Of a stretch of 64,000 nt of DNA, positions 21,983 to 34,537 are shown piece by piece. Positions within the stretch are counted from its first letter, which is position 1. Every line of letters starts with the position of its first letter. The stretch comes from Cymbidium sinense. Taxonomy: Eukaryota; Streptophyta; Magnoliopsida; Asparagales; Orchidaceae. The position numbers were made by a program, and so were the translations under genes. The DNA lies in the NCBI GenBank assembly GCA_021442155.1, contig CM038222.1:59060266-59124265 (forward strand), written 5' to 3'. Below the pieces are notes generated by a model, which was not told where the DNA came from, did not search any database, and saw only the letters and a list, made by a program, of their open reading frames with translations.

Positions 21983-23085
21983 TGTTCCGTGCTAGAAATC
22001 GGTTGCGATAGAATAAAATTTTATATCTTAATTTTGTTGAGAAATTCAGCACACATATAAATATTTGAAGAGAGAATGAGAAACTCCGAAATTTTTATAT
22101 GAAAAAATCAGAAAGGGAAAAAATCTGCTACGGAAAAATATTCACTATATCTATTTTTAGTAAGTTTAAGTTTTCCGATGCAGATTACGAGTTGTATGTG
22201 AGAAAACCGACACAAAAAATCTGAATCGAATAACAATAATTATGCAGCGGTAGTTATGATATAACAGTTGTTGTGGCGTGATAGCAATAAATGATAACAA
22301 CAATCGGTGATAATTGACGGATGTGGCGGTCATGGCAATGAAAAACAATGCAACGATAAAAAAAGTGTTCAGTGGCACCGCGTGACGGCGGATACGAGCG
22401 ATAACCAGCGATGAACGATAGTGGTAGTAGCGGTGATAATGCGGTGGTCAGCCGCGACAGTAGTGCGATAGTGGCCGAGTGATGATGCGGCGGTAGTCGC
22501 GGCAGTGGCGGAGCCGCTTAATGGTCAGCGGCGGTGTCGATAATAGTCGCAACAGCGGCAGCGATAATGGCCGCGCGGCGATGGTTAACGATGATAATCG
22601 GTAATATGGTCGAGCGGTGATGGCGGGCGGAGATGCAGCGATGGTCAATAAGCGAGGCAAGCGGTGGTATGGTGGTGGTCGGCAGTGGTTGGAAGCGATG
22701 GTCGACGGCCGGTCGGCGGCGGCACCGGCGGCGGTGGTGTCGGTCGGTGGGTTCACGGAAGTTCGCCTCGAGCTCTTTATTCTTTAGCTTAGTCTCCCTG
22801 TGAAGAATGAGATTATTTATAGATTAGAGTGACATTTCAAATACATGCAAAATCCAAACCACTCCATCGGACGGTTCGAAAAGATTCCCTAGATCATCTG
22901 ATGTATTTTAAGTATTTGAATGCTCAAATGAAGTCAGAATTAGGAGATCTTGGGCTCCGGCTCATCTAGACGCTCGATTTGACTATAAACACTCTATAAA
23001 GTTTGTATCATAAAGATTTAAAGCGTTTGATATGGTTACTTTCATGTCAGTTCGACGATTCATGCTTTTAGTGAAATTTTCAATG
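21983..23085 (-). repeat. 3' LTR of element 3
   Basis: About 1.1 kb, plus-strand start TGTTCCGTGCTAGAAA. The right terminus is decayed (GTCATTTTT instead of GTCATATCA), so its end is approximate. The GC-rich segment runs about 22240-22760. The TATA-like box lies near 22813. Confidence 0.85.
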
Positions 23086-23224
23086 TCATTTTTATTTTGG
23101 ATGACATTATTTATTTCATTCAAAAATATATTAATTTTTTTAAAAAAATAACTTTACTTATTTTTATGATTTGTAATTACATATGTTATATGTATTAATT
23201 AATTAATTATTAATATTTATTTAT

Positions 23225-23333
<109 letters not shown>

Positions 23334-23344
23334 TTTAGTCTTGA

Positions 23345-23470
23345 AAGATAGAGGATTTTTTTTAATTAAATGGCTAGCTAACGTTAGCCATAATAAGGAG
23401 AGGGGGTTTTTTTTAAAAATAAATGGCTGGCAAACGCCGGCCATAATGAGGAGAGGAGATTTTTTTTAGA
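23345..23470. repeat. R3 tandem repeat, about two units
   Basis: Two units with ATGGCTGGCAAACGCCGGCC and CATAATGAGGAGAGG words, the same 60-bp repeat as 13915-14230. Confidence 0.82.
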
Positions 23471-23513
23471 TTTTTATTTATTTTTTTATTTATTCCCCTT
23501 TTGTCCCTATAGT

Positions 23514-26500
23514 TATTGACCTCACTTTTGGAGTGAGCTTTCAACCCCACTCTCTTAGACTTAGGAATCTTCTAGACACTAAGATTTCCTTAGTCATAAG
23601 ATATATCTAGTGATTAGGTGAACATTTAACCTGAGCTTAGAGATTTAGAAGCATTAATCATAAGATTAGGCCTATCCTATAGCCTAAACCTAATATAGAT
23701 ACACTTTCTCAAATCAAACTCAGATTCAATTCTCAAACTAAATCTCAAATTCAAATTCAAATTTCAAATATAATTTCAAATTTGACTCCAAATGATTGAA
23801 ACCCAAAATCAAATTCAAATCCTAAAACTCTTCCTAAGCCATATGAACTAATTCATAAGCTTAGCCAAATCTCCCTTAGATCAAATCAAACTCAATTAAT
23901 CTCTTTATAAATCAATTATTCCTTCATTTATATTCACAAATATAAATGAAATCCAAATTCAAATGACCAAAATTATATCGAAAATCAAATCCAAACTCAA
24001 TCTAAACCCTTTAAGCCAATTCTTTGGACTTAGCCAAATTCTATCCAGATCAAGTCAAAACTAATGAATTTTCTCTTGAATCAATCATTCATTCAATTAT
24101 CTATCCAAATATAAATAAAACATACAATCATCAAATCAAATGGAAACCAACCCAAGTCAAACCCAACCTAGCCCTCTTGACTTGAAAATTTCAAATGAGT
24201 CAAAATCTCTTAGACTCCAAATTGATTGTTGTTGAATTTGTATTACAATCTATGGCTCATATATAAGTTCAACTAAACTCGAATCAAACCAAAATCAAAC
24301 CAATTGACCCACTTAGGTCCACTTTACTCAAAGTGACCTAAAAAGGACTTTGAGCTTCCAATTCAAGATTGAAGCTCACTAAAACCTTCCACCAAGATTA
24401 TTGATCACCTTATGATGATCAATTGCAATCAATTGGGTCAAACCAAGCCCAATTGGTTATTTGATCCAAAATTGCCTAAATGATCAAATCGGGTCAAATC
24501 ATGATCTAACCCAAATTGATTGCAACCAATGGCTGAAGTTCATTCCAAATTGAATATTGAATTTGACAAACTATTGAATTTGACTAAAGCAATAATTAAA
24601 CTCAATTTGATCAATCGAGCCCAATTAGTCAACTTGACCCAACCTAGCTTAAATTGGCCTAAAGGGTCAATTTGGCCTAAATCCAAATTAAATTCAAATT
24701 AATTCAAACCAAAGGTCACATTTATCTTCAATTAGCCAATTGAACATAAATCATCTATAACCCAAGCTAACTTAGCCAATTTTGGTCAAATGGGTCAATT
24801 TGACCCAATATGACTCATATGACCCAAATTGGGCCAAATCCCTTGAAACCAAATCAAGACCCATTGGGGGCTGATCAAACCCGACCCAAATCCATTTGAG
24901 ATCAGCCCAAAATCAATCTAACCCATTTAAATCTCTCATGGATCCTCCCCCACATAGAATTTCACCCAACTTCATTTAATTCTCCCACCAGATGCACTTA
25001 ACTCCTCCCCAACATTTACATTGAATATATCTGATCATATGGCAGCAAAAGAGGACTTTGAAGCAAAAAATTCAAAGTCCTTAATCAATCCATCATCCAT
25101 CCCAACCACCAAGATGACAATCAATTTGGAGCCAAAAAAATTCAAAAATAATGGATTTTCATAAAAGGAGGGGAAATGAAGCTTTAGATCTCTTTACCAC
25201 CATTCATCCCAAAAGCTCTCTAAAGCAAAAAGAACCCATCCCCACCTCTTTGAGCCATTTTGAGCTCAAAACATAAATAGTTGCTTTTGGTGGCGGTAAA
25301 TCGAAGATGACATTCAAAGGAGGCAGTCAAAGATCATTCAAAGCTTTCACATACCTAGAGTTCTCGGATCTTCACCACATAACCATTTTGGTGAGGTAAA
25401 TTTTAAATTGTGCCTTAAGATTTCACGCATTTTGTGTTAATTTTCTTACAATTTTAAGAATTTTTCCTAGATAATCTCACATTTTTACTTTTAAATCATC
25501 TCAATTAGAAAATAGAATTTTTTCAGTGCGAATCGACTCGAAAACAGGTCAATTTGGATAAGTTTTCACTTATAAATCCCATTTTTTCCTAAGAAAAGCC
25601 TGAAAATATTGTTCATCGTTGGTGAGATCAGACGGCTCGGATTGTGCGTGGATCGAACGATCCGGGCCTTCGAATTTCTTGATGCAATTTGGATGTCGAT
25701 CCGGATCGGGCTCAATCGGCGCGATAGCGATCTAGCCTCTGATCACGATCACGATATGGTCCGTCATCGATCGACTATCCGAGCGCGGTCATTTTCTATG
25801 GGTTGACTAGTCTTCCCGCCCGGCGGCATGTTAGCGATATTTTCTTTTTAAAAAAAATAATTTAAATAACCTTTCAAAATTCATAAAAATAAAATACTTA
25901 ACCAAAATTTACAAACAATGATCGTTGGATTATCTTTCGGAATCCAAAAAACAAAATTCTAAATTTTACTAATTATTTTGAGTTTAATTTAAGTTTTAGT
26001 AAAAATTAAATTTCATTAATTAAACCAAAAATATAAGTCAGATTAAATTGAAATTTTCAAGGATTGAAACTAAAGTTAAAACACAGCTGTCATACAAATT
26101 TCAAGTGAAAATAACTTCTGGATTATGAAAAATTAAAATTTGAATTTCCGATTATCCATTTTAATAAAATAAGTCAAATAAAAATTCAAAAATTTTCAAA
26201 AAAAATCTTCAAAATGGCTTAAATCACTTCAATTGACATCTAGGACTCTTGAGAAAATAATGTGATCTTCTTAATCCTAATGAACTCCAAATAAATACTT
26301 AAGAGTAGAGTTTATTCAATTAAGAAGTTAATTAAAATATAATATAAAAATAATTTAAATATCAAATCAAAAATCAGAAAAGAAACACCACTCAAGCAAT
26401 CATTAATCAAACCTCAAATCAAAAAAATATCATCCTTAGAGTAAATTAAATTAAATATAATTAAACCTATTTAAGTTAATAAAACTCAATTAAATGATTA

Positions 26501-29500
26501 AATCTTAAATCAAACTTAAAATTAAACAAATCTAGGAAATTTTGACATGGGTCAAACTAGTATAACTAAACCTACACTAAGCATGGAATCTTAATCATAT
26601 GATACCCCTTAATGAGTATAAATAAACTGAAACTAATTAATCATTAAATAAACTAAAGAAATTAAATTGATTAATAAACCAATTCAACATAATCATTTGA
26701 TATTAATCGAATTAAATCAAATAAAATTAAAGTAAATTTAATTAACATATGATTAAATCACTTCCATTTGGAATAAGATAATTAATTAACTAGTAAATAT
26801 TTCAACCTAATAACTAAATCAAACATGTTAATGAAATCAAACAAACATAATAAGCGAATCAATCAATAAAACTCTAATCATAAATAATCAAACTTAATTG
26901 AAATGAAATAAATAATTAATTCACTTAATAATGATGGTAATAACAATAACCCTTAATCAAATCAAACTTAAGTAAAACAATTAACTTAATTAAATCACTC
27001 ACATGTGAAAATTAAGTCATTAATCTCTAATTAAATAGACCCTTAATTAATCTAATAATTTAAAATTTTAATTACCCTTAATCAAACTTAATTAATCAAA
27101 TATCTAGTTAATGCAAACTTAATAAATTAATCCATCATCCTAATTAATCAAATTAACTTAAATAAGTTACATTAAAAAGCTTAAATCAAATCCCCTAATC
27201 AAAATTTAATTAATCACACCCCAAATAAACTAATTAAGTCAATCAAATTAATCATATTAAATTTAATCTTAACCAAACATAATCAAAATGCAATTAAATT
27301 CTAATCTAAACCTAAATCATTAAGTCATTAATTATATCATTAAGAATTAAATAAATCTGTATTTAATTTAATAATTAACTTAACACACTCCATAATTAAA
27401 CTAATTACCCTTAAGCTAATCCAATTGAATAAACACCTAATTAATGCAAATTAAATTAATCCATCATCTTAATAAACCAAATTAATTTAATAAATCACAT
27501 TAAAATTAATTCAAATCAAACACTTAATTAATCATTAATTAATTTAATCACTATTAAATACTAATTAAGTCAATTAATAATCATATTAATCAATAATAAA
27601 ATGCAATTAAATGCTAATCAAATCTTAATTTAAACTTAAATCATTAACTCATTAATTACATCATTAACCTAAATAAATATGAAACCAAATTAAACTAAAC
27701 AAATCTTTATTTAATTTAATTAATCACACCTCTTAAGAAAAATAATTAAGTTAATTAAAGTAATCACATCAAACCTAAGCTTAATCAAACATAAATGCAA
27801 TTAAATACTAATCAAAACCTAAATTATTAAGTCATTAATTACATATTAGTCTAAATAATATGAAATCAAATTGAAAATTAAACAAACCTTTATAATTAAC
27901 ATAAATACACTTCTTAATTAAACTAATCACATAATCACATTGAACCTAAGCAAACCGATAAAGCTAATCAAATCAAATTAAATCAAATCAAATCAAGACT
28001 CTTATCAATTTAATATGTAATCAAATCAAATCTCATTCCTACTTAAATAAGATAAACTAATCAACTATCCAATGTATGAAATCAAAATACAAACCAAACT
28101 TTGATGAACATGACAATTGGAAGTGATTAAAAATACAATCCTAATTACAAAGAATCAAACTCAATTAAAATCAAAATAAAATTTTAATTAATCTAATCGA
28201 TCAAACTACAAATAAATGAACCACAAACAAATATGCATGAGATTAAGTCACATAACCATAATCAAAGAAAAGAATTAAATATTAATTCAAGAGGATATTG
28301 AATTATCAAGATTTAACTAAACCAAAGATATCTAATCTAAAATTAATCAATCAAAAGAACATGAACTTAAACAAACTTAAACTTCATTAGATATTAAGGA
28401 TATTGAATTATCAAGATTTAATTAAACCAAAAACATCTAATCTGAAATTAATCAATCAAAAGAACATGAACTTAAACAAACTTAAACTTCATCAAAGATC
28501 AAGGATATTGAATTATCAAGATTTAATTAAACCAAAACATCTAATCTGAAATTAACCAATCAAAAACACATGAATTTAAACAAACTTAAACTTCATTAGA
28601 TATCAAGGATGTTGAATTATCAAGATATAAGTAAACCAAAACATCTAAATCAAAATCAATCATTCAAATACTTAAACAAACTCAAATTCTAAGCTCTAAA
28701 TCAAATCAAATAAATTACACAAATGCAAATGGGCTAATTAAGATACTTGAGTACCTTAGTTAGATTCTTTAGGAAATAGGATATTGAATAGGGTGAGTTC
28801 CATCTACAAATAGAATTCATTCTACTCTTCATTCTTGAAAAACTAAACATCATTTTAACTAAATAAAAGTGAAATAAAAATGAAAAATAAATCATTAATC
28901 ATTTAAATTGAAATCACCCAAAGGTAAAATTTAAACAAATTCAAACTCCAAATTGAAACTTAAACTTAAACTAAAGCAGTAAAGTCTTGCCACACAAGCC
29001 TTAAGCACACACATTAGAATACTAAGTCACCACTTTTAGTGCTAAGTTAGGGCATTGTATGTATGATGTTGTGTTTATTTTGTGATGTAATATTTTAGAC
29101 TAGATGTTAGGGTGTATGTTTCGTAGACTAGATGTTAGGTCATTATTAGCCTAATCATATTTTCTGTAGGGGGTTGTGCTTAAGGGGCCATATAATAAAA
29201 TATAAATATGTTTTTTATATGCTTGCTTAGCCCAAGCATAACCCATGTTAGACAGTGGGCTTGGTTACCCTTGTGTGGGGTGTTAAGTCCAAATTATTCA
29301 TATAACGCTTGTTGTATGGTGTGTTTAGCTAACATTTGTTTTGTGTGTAGATACTTCCTATTTTTGATGTAATTTTTCATTAGGACTTAGGATTAGTGTT
29401 ATGGGGGATTAGGATGAGCAGTGAGCAGAGAGTTAGTCCCTGGGGTGCCCTGTGATGCCTTTGGAGTAAATCAAATCAAAAGAAAGAGAATGAAGAAATG

Positions 29501-31018
29501 AAGATAAGAAGACCCCCATAACATGTATTTTTTTTTATAATTCGTGTTGTATAAGGGTAGAGCTCACCTACCCATATTTTTTTTCTCTTTTAGGGTGTAT
29601 GGCACCGAGCGTGGCTTTTATTCTTTTGGTATATAAAATTATTTGATGTTGTGTTTAGATTGTGCATTAATAATGCTTTTCATAGTTTCTTTATGATTGA
29701 TGCTTGAATGTGTGGTCTGGATATGGTAGGCTCTTAGGATAAAATTAAATTTTCTATCCCACTAACAACTCATAACTAAAATTTTAAAACAACTCATAAC
29801 CTCACATAAAATTCTAGGAATTAAATCACGATAATAAAATTTTTAGCAACCTCTTAGCTGGATGGATGAATGTATAATATCATGCATGCCATATTATTTC
29901 ACTCTTGTTAAGAGGGGACCTCCATCTTTGCCAGAGAATGAAGGCTTGACCTGTGAGAGCCTTTGGTGGAAGAACACCCCTTTCTCTCTTGATTTAACCC
30001 ATAATCAAATTCTCATGCATTTAGGTATACAAAATCTCATAACTTGTGTCAAAACAAAAAGTCCAAAAGAATCAAATAAATTTGATAAAATTTACATTAG
30101 ATTAAGTCATGGATTCATATCACTCATTCGTCTCTAGTAGAGTGAGTTTAAGGACTTAGTCTCCTTTCTAAATGAACAACAACCTAGCCATCTTGTAAAG
30201 TATAAGACTAGCATACATGAATTTAAAGCGTAGGAAGAGTAAGCTGGCTGCCACTCTAGACGATAATAAGTCCAACAGTTTGGTGATTTATTCTCTCTTG
30301 TGGAGGTAAACCATATACCCATTTTCACCTTAGATTTAAGTCGTGCCTTTGTTTTGTACCAAGGCTCCTTAGTTTAGGAATCTGAGGTAACTATTTCCTT
30401 GCTACAAGCATAAACTCCCTCTTAGGCATTTTCACTAATCTTATATTGTGGAATTATAAGCTATCTAATAAAATGTCAACTCAAATAATTAACTCTCTTC
30501 AATTTTAAAAATATAAAGCCCAATTATAGGATAGATTAAAATGCTCACTAGGCTTCCTAGTATCATGAGTATTTCCTACTTTCTCCCTTTGGATTCCAAA
30601 AATAAGTCTTCTCCTTGATCTATCCCATTTAATTTTCTAAAATAGTCAATCCTTTGATAGTCTTAACCTTGAAATCTTTAGAGACCCTAATTGTCTACTT
30701 TGATTGAGAGTATTCTTAAAGAATTCTCATTCCTTAGGATGTAATTAACTATGGCGGCTTGCCTCCATAGGGAACTTAATGAACCTGGCTTAAAATGAAC
30801 CCTACTTTACTTTTCCATGTAAAGTAGGGGAAAGATCTCTAGTATATTCGAAAACCCATCATATCTTAGGAGTTCTTATTAGGTGATTAGGTCAATTACA
30901 AAGTGGTGATTTCTATCTTTCGAGATAGTACAACATTCCTTAATTTTTTACCCGATCACTTCAATAAGTATCTCCTAAGATTTGTGTGGTGTCCCGCATC
31001 CCAAAAATAAATACCACA
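23514..31018 (-). mobile_element. 7.5 kb non-coding insertion, candidate long solo LTR or LARD-like element
   Basis: Element 2 aligned to element 3 predicts the insertion point. The exact repeat ATAGT flanks it (23509-23513 and 31019-31023). On the minus strand the block begins TGTGGTATTTATTTTTGGGA followed by TGCGGGACACC, like starts of some plant gypsy LTRs, and ends GGTCAATA, where TG...CA would need a three-base offset. No gag, pol or transposase frame is visible and I found no repeat of one end at the other. The interior is A/C-rich on the plus strand (23.7-28.98 kb) with a GC-rich island (25560-25830). It could be a single very long LTR left after recombination, or a non-autonomous element with decayed LTRs. 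Confidence 0.55.
28293..28712. repeat. 105-bp tandem repeat, four copies
   Basis: GGATATTGAATTATCAAGAT starts at 28293, 28398 and 28503, and as GGATGTTGAATTATC at about 28607. Each is followed by AAACCAAAACATCTAAT and CATGAACTTAAACAAACTT. The first three copies are nearly identical and the fourth is diverged. Confidence 0.92.
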
Positions 31019-31189
31019 ATAGTGGATTTATAAAAACTCCCCCTAAGGTCAAGTAAGGAGACACAATTTTCTCCCATATGCTCTAGTGTTCTTCTGCGTT
31101 GGATGAGAAATTATCTAGCAGAAGTTCAAGAGCTAAGGTAATAAAAAAAAATTAATTCTTTTTTGTCAGCGAAACTCTGACCTTCATCT

Positions 31190-32260
31190 TATTTTGTTGA
31201 TCAAAACCCGCAGTTCATACGTGAGGCTCGATTTTCTCGAAAGATCATTGCTATCATCGGACCGGGTTTGGAGGCGATCAAGACCCGTAGTTCATATGGC
31301 GAAGCTCTGATTTTCCCTTGAAGGAGGCGTCAACTGTCCTCGTCAGACCGACCGAGTTTAGAGGTGATCAAGACACGTAGTTCATACGACAAGGCTCCAA
31401 TTTTCTCTCGAAAGAGGCATCAATTGTCATTGTCGAACCTACTGGGTTTGGAAGCGATCAAGGCTCATAGTTCATACAGTGAGACTCCTATTTTCTCTTG
31501 AAAGAGGTGCAGTTGTCCTCGTCAGACCGACTGGGTTTGGAGGCGATCAAGGCTCGTAGTTCATACCACGAGTCTCCAATTTTATCCTCGAAAGAGGCAT
31601 CAACTGTCATCATCGGACCAATCGGGTTTGGTGGCGATCAAGACCCGTAGTTGATATGGTGAGGCTCCAGTTTTCCCTCGAAAGAGGTGTCAATTGTCCT
31701 CGCTAGACCGACCGAGTTTGGAGGAGATCAAGACTCATAGTTCATATGGTGAGGCTCCAATTTTCCCTCGAAAGAGACATCAACTATTCTCGTCAGACCG
31801 ACCGGGTTTAGATGAGATCAAGATCGATAGTTCATACTGGCGGCTCACTTTTCCCTCGAAGAGCGTCAAGTCCTCGTGACCGGCTGGATTTGAGCTATCA
31901 AAGCCCATAGTTTATATGACAAGACTCCAATTTTCCCTCGAAAGTGGCATCTATCTCGTATGACCAGCGGGTTTAGAGACCGTAGTTCATACGCGAGGCT
32001 CAATTTTTTCTTGAAGAGTTAACATCCTCGTCGGGACCGACCGGGTTTGGAGGCAATCAAGACCCGTAGTTCATACGGCGAGACTCTGATTTTCCCTTGA
32101 ACGAGGCATTAACTGTCCTCGTTAGACTATCCGAGTTTGGAAGTGATCAAGACCCGTAGTTCATACGATGAGGCTCTGATTTTCCCTCGAAATAGGCATC
32201 AACTGTCCTCGTCGGACCAACCGTGTTTGGAGGCGATTAAGGCCCATAGTTCATAGAAAA
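31190..32260. repeat. R1 array of element 3, about 12 units
   Basis: Occurrences of the GTAGTTCATAC word (with variants) fall near 31208, 31285, 31375, 31467, 31553, 31645, 31735, 31826, 31905, 31980, 32065, 32155 and 32245, a period of about 75-92 bp. Units around 31860 and 31960 carry deletions. The last unit runs into the conserved ATAGAAAATTGATTTT spacer. Confidence 0.93.
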
Positions 32261-32399
32261 TTGATTTTTTGAAACTCCAATAGAGATGGTTGATATGACA
32301 AGCTACCTGGTGGAGAAATTGATTAGGAACCATTTCTCAAAAAACTCAGAAATTCTGGCGGATAATCTTAGAGTGTCATTCTTCATGATGTTACTTGTT

Positions 32400-33040
32400 G
32401 CCATTGACTTGTATAGAAAGGGCAGAATCAAATCCGCTGAGAATTTTTGACCCATCCGAGGTTGTTTGTCAAAGTGTTACTTAATGATATTAACCTGTAT
32501 GTAAGAGGTAGAATCGAATCCGCTGGGGATTTTAACTCATTGAAGATTGTTTGTCAAAGTATTACTTGATGACATTAATTTGTGTGGAAGATGTCGAATC
32601 AAATCCTCTAGAGATTTTTGACCAATCAAAGGTTGTTTGTGAAAGTACTTATATGGAAGAGGTCAAATCAAATCCACTAAAAATTTTTAACTTATCTGAA
32701 GTTATTTGTTAGAGTTTTACTCAATGACATTTAACCTGTGTGGAAGAAGTCAATAGTTTTAACTCTCATTCGAGGTTATTTTGTCAAGGTATGATTTAAC
32801 CATTATGAAAGAGGTTAAACATTTTGATTCTTCCGAGATTATCTGTTAGAGTATTACTCGGTGACATTAACCTGTGTGGAGTAGGTACAAAGTTATGACC
32901 TATCCGAGATTGTTTGTTAGAGTGTTACTCGATGACATTAACCTGTGTGGAGTAGGTACACAGTTATGGCCTATCCGAGGTTATTTGTCAGAGTGTTACT
33001 CGATGACATTTAACTTATGTGAAGGATGTCAAATCAAAAA
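32400..33040. repeat. R2 array of element 3, about 7 units
   Basis: Units with GTTGTTTGTCAAAG and TGACATTAACCTGTG words at about 86 bp. The last units carry the GTGTGGAGTAGGTACA and TTACTCGATGACATT variants that also end the array of element 2. Confidence 0.9.
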
Positions 33041-33122
33041 TATCAATTTGTAGTCAAAGTTGTTTCTTGATCTTTGTCTTTTTTATGAGTATTATTGACT
33101 TGTTTCTCGAATTGATAATAAA

Positions 33123-33305
33123 TTAGATATCTAGAATATGATTTGGATGATCTTTTGATATTAAGAGTTGCCCCCCAGTTTCTAACAAAAGCTGAAGGTT
33201 CGAAGTTTGATGAATCTTCATTCTTCTTATGTGTTCTTCGATAGTAAGATTTTCTTCACCATATAGGTGGTGATGTTCCGAATATAAAGTCAGATTGTCA
33301 ACCAT
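33123..33305 (-). CDS. Short sense ORF in the leader of element 3 (60 codons)
   Basis: Begins MVDNLTLYSEHHH and contains EEHIRRMKIHQTS and LLLETGGQ. The ATG lies about 35 bases from the LTR, in the place used by gag in element 1. The element 2 equivalent (17939-18082) stops earlier, after TGGNI. No domain is recognised. A translated peptide, a relic of a longer ORF, or chance are all possible. Confidence 0.4.
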   Translation of the reverse strand: MVDNLTLYSEHHHLYGEENLTIEEHIRRMKIHQTSNLQLLLETGGQLLISKDHPNHILDI

Positions 33306-33337
33306 TTATGAAGATGTAAAGGAATGCTTCCACTATT

Positions 33338-34532
33338 ATTGTGTGTCTTGAAACCAGTTCGGTAAAATAAATTTACGCGCTTGTTGAAATCCAACACATA
33401 CATATATTTGAAAGAGGCGAGAAACTCAGGATTTTTACGTGAAAAATCCGAAAGAAGGAAAAAAACCATGGGGCTTAGCAGTAAAATGTTCCATATACAT
33501 TTTAGTACAAAGTTTAAGTTTTCCGATAGCGGATTACAATTTATGTGAAAGCCAAAAAATCGAGAATCAAGTAAATAATTATCTGAAGGTAGTTGTTATA
33601 ATCGGCAGCGATAACAATAGTGAATGAGCCGATGATAATCGACAGTGGTGGTAGTTGTAGACCGATGAAAGCGCATGACAATAATAGTGTCCGGCAATGG
33701 CGGCCGGCGGTGGTTAGCGCCGACCGGCAAGATAATCAGCAGTGGTGGTCAGCGGTGGCAGCGATAATGGTGGCGGTGATAATCGCAGCGGTGGTTGGCG
33801 GTGGTTACGCGGTGAAACAGGCGGTAGTGGCAGTGGCGATTAATGCGCGATCGGTGGTCGGCAGCGGTGAGGCAGCGGTAGTGGCCGGCAGCGGTGGTAA
33901 ACGATGGCGGTCGATAATGACAACAGCGATGGCAGCAGCGGCAGGCCGTAATGGTGGCGATAATAGGGCCGGCGATGATGGCGATAGCGGCGATAGCGGT
34001 TAGTCGATAATTGGCGGCGGTGGTCAGCAGTGGTGGTCGGCGTGGAAACCAACAGCGGTGGTTGATAGCGGCGAGGCAGGTGTGCCATAGCGATAGTTGG
34101 CAGCGGTGGTTGGGCGTGATGGCGAGGTGGATCGGCAGCGATGGCGGCAGCGGCGATAACCGGAGTGCGAGATTATCGAGGTTCAGAGTTCCTCTATTCT
34201 CTTTAACTTGGCCTCCCTCATATGAAGAATGAGGATTATTTATATATTAGAGGTGATATTTTTTACAAATATATCAAAATCAAACTCAGACGGTTCAAAA
34301 TGATTCCTGATCATCGATGTATTTTAAGTATTTGAATACTCAAATGAAGTCAATTAGAGATCTTGACTTGTTAGATCCGCTCATCAAGGCATTTGATTTT
34401 ATAAACACTCTATATTTAGAAGTCAAATGATATATGATATTTTTTTAATAAGATTTGATAGGTTAGTCTTGATTAAATTATTACTTTCAACATCAAGATT
34501 CATGCTTTAGTAGAATTTTTAGTGTCATATCA
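33338..34532 (-). repeat. 5' LTR of element 3
   Basis: About 1195 bp; the left end is diverged (TTGTGTGTCTTGAAACCAG) and the right end is intact (AGTGTCATATCA). The GC-rich segment is the longest of the family (about 33600-34180), made of GCAGCGGTGGT and GCGATAATGG-like words. The TATA-like box is near 34233. Confidence 0.86.
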
Positions 34533-34537
34533 AAAAT

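Noticed and set aside
29862..30328. 91- and 64-codon ORFs in the 7.5 kb insertion
   Set aside because: No motif of retrotransposon or transposase proteins and no similarity to neighbours.
33620..34232. Gly/Ala/Ser-rich plus-strand ORFs
   Set aside because: Same GC-rich LTR segment as above, antisense to the element, no conserved frame between copies.
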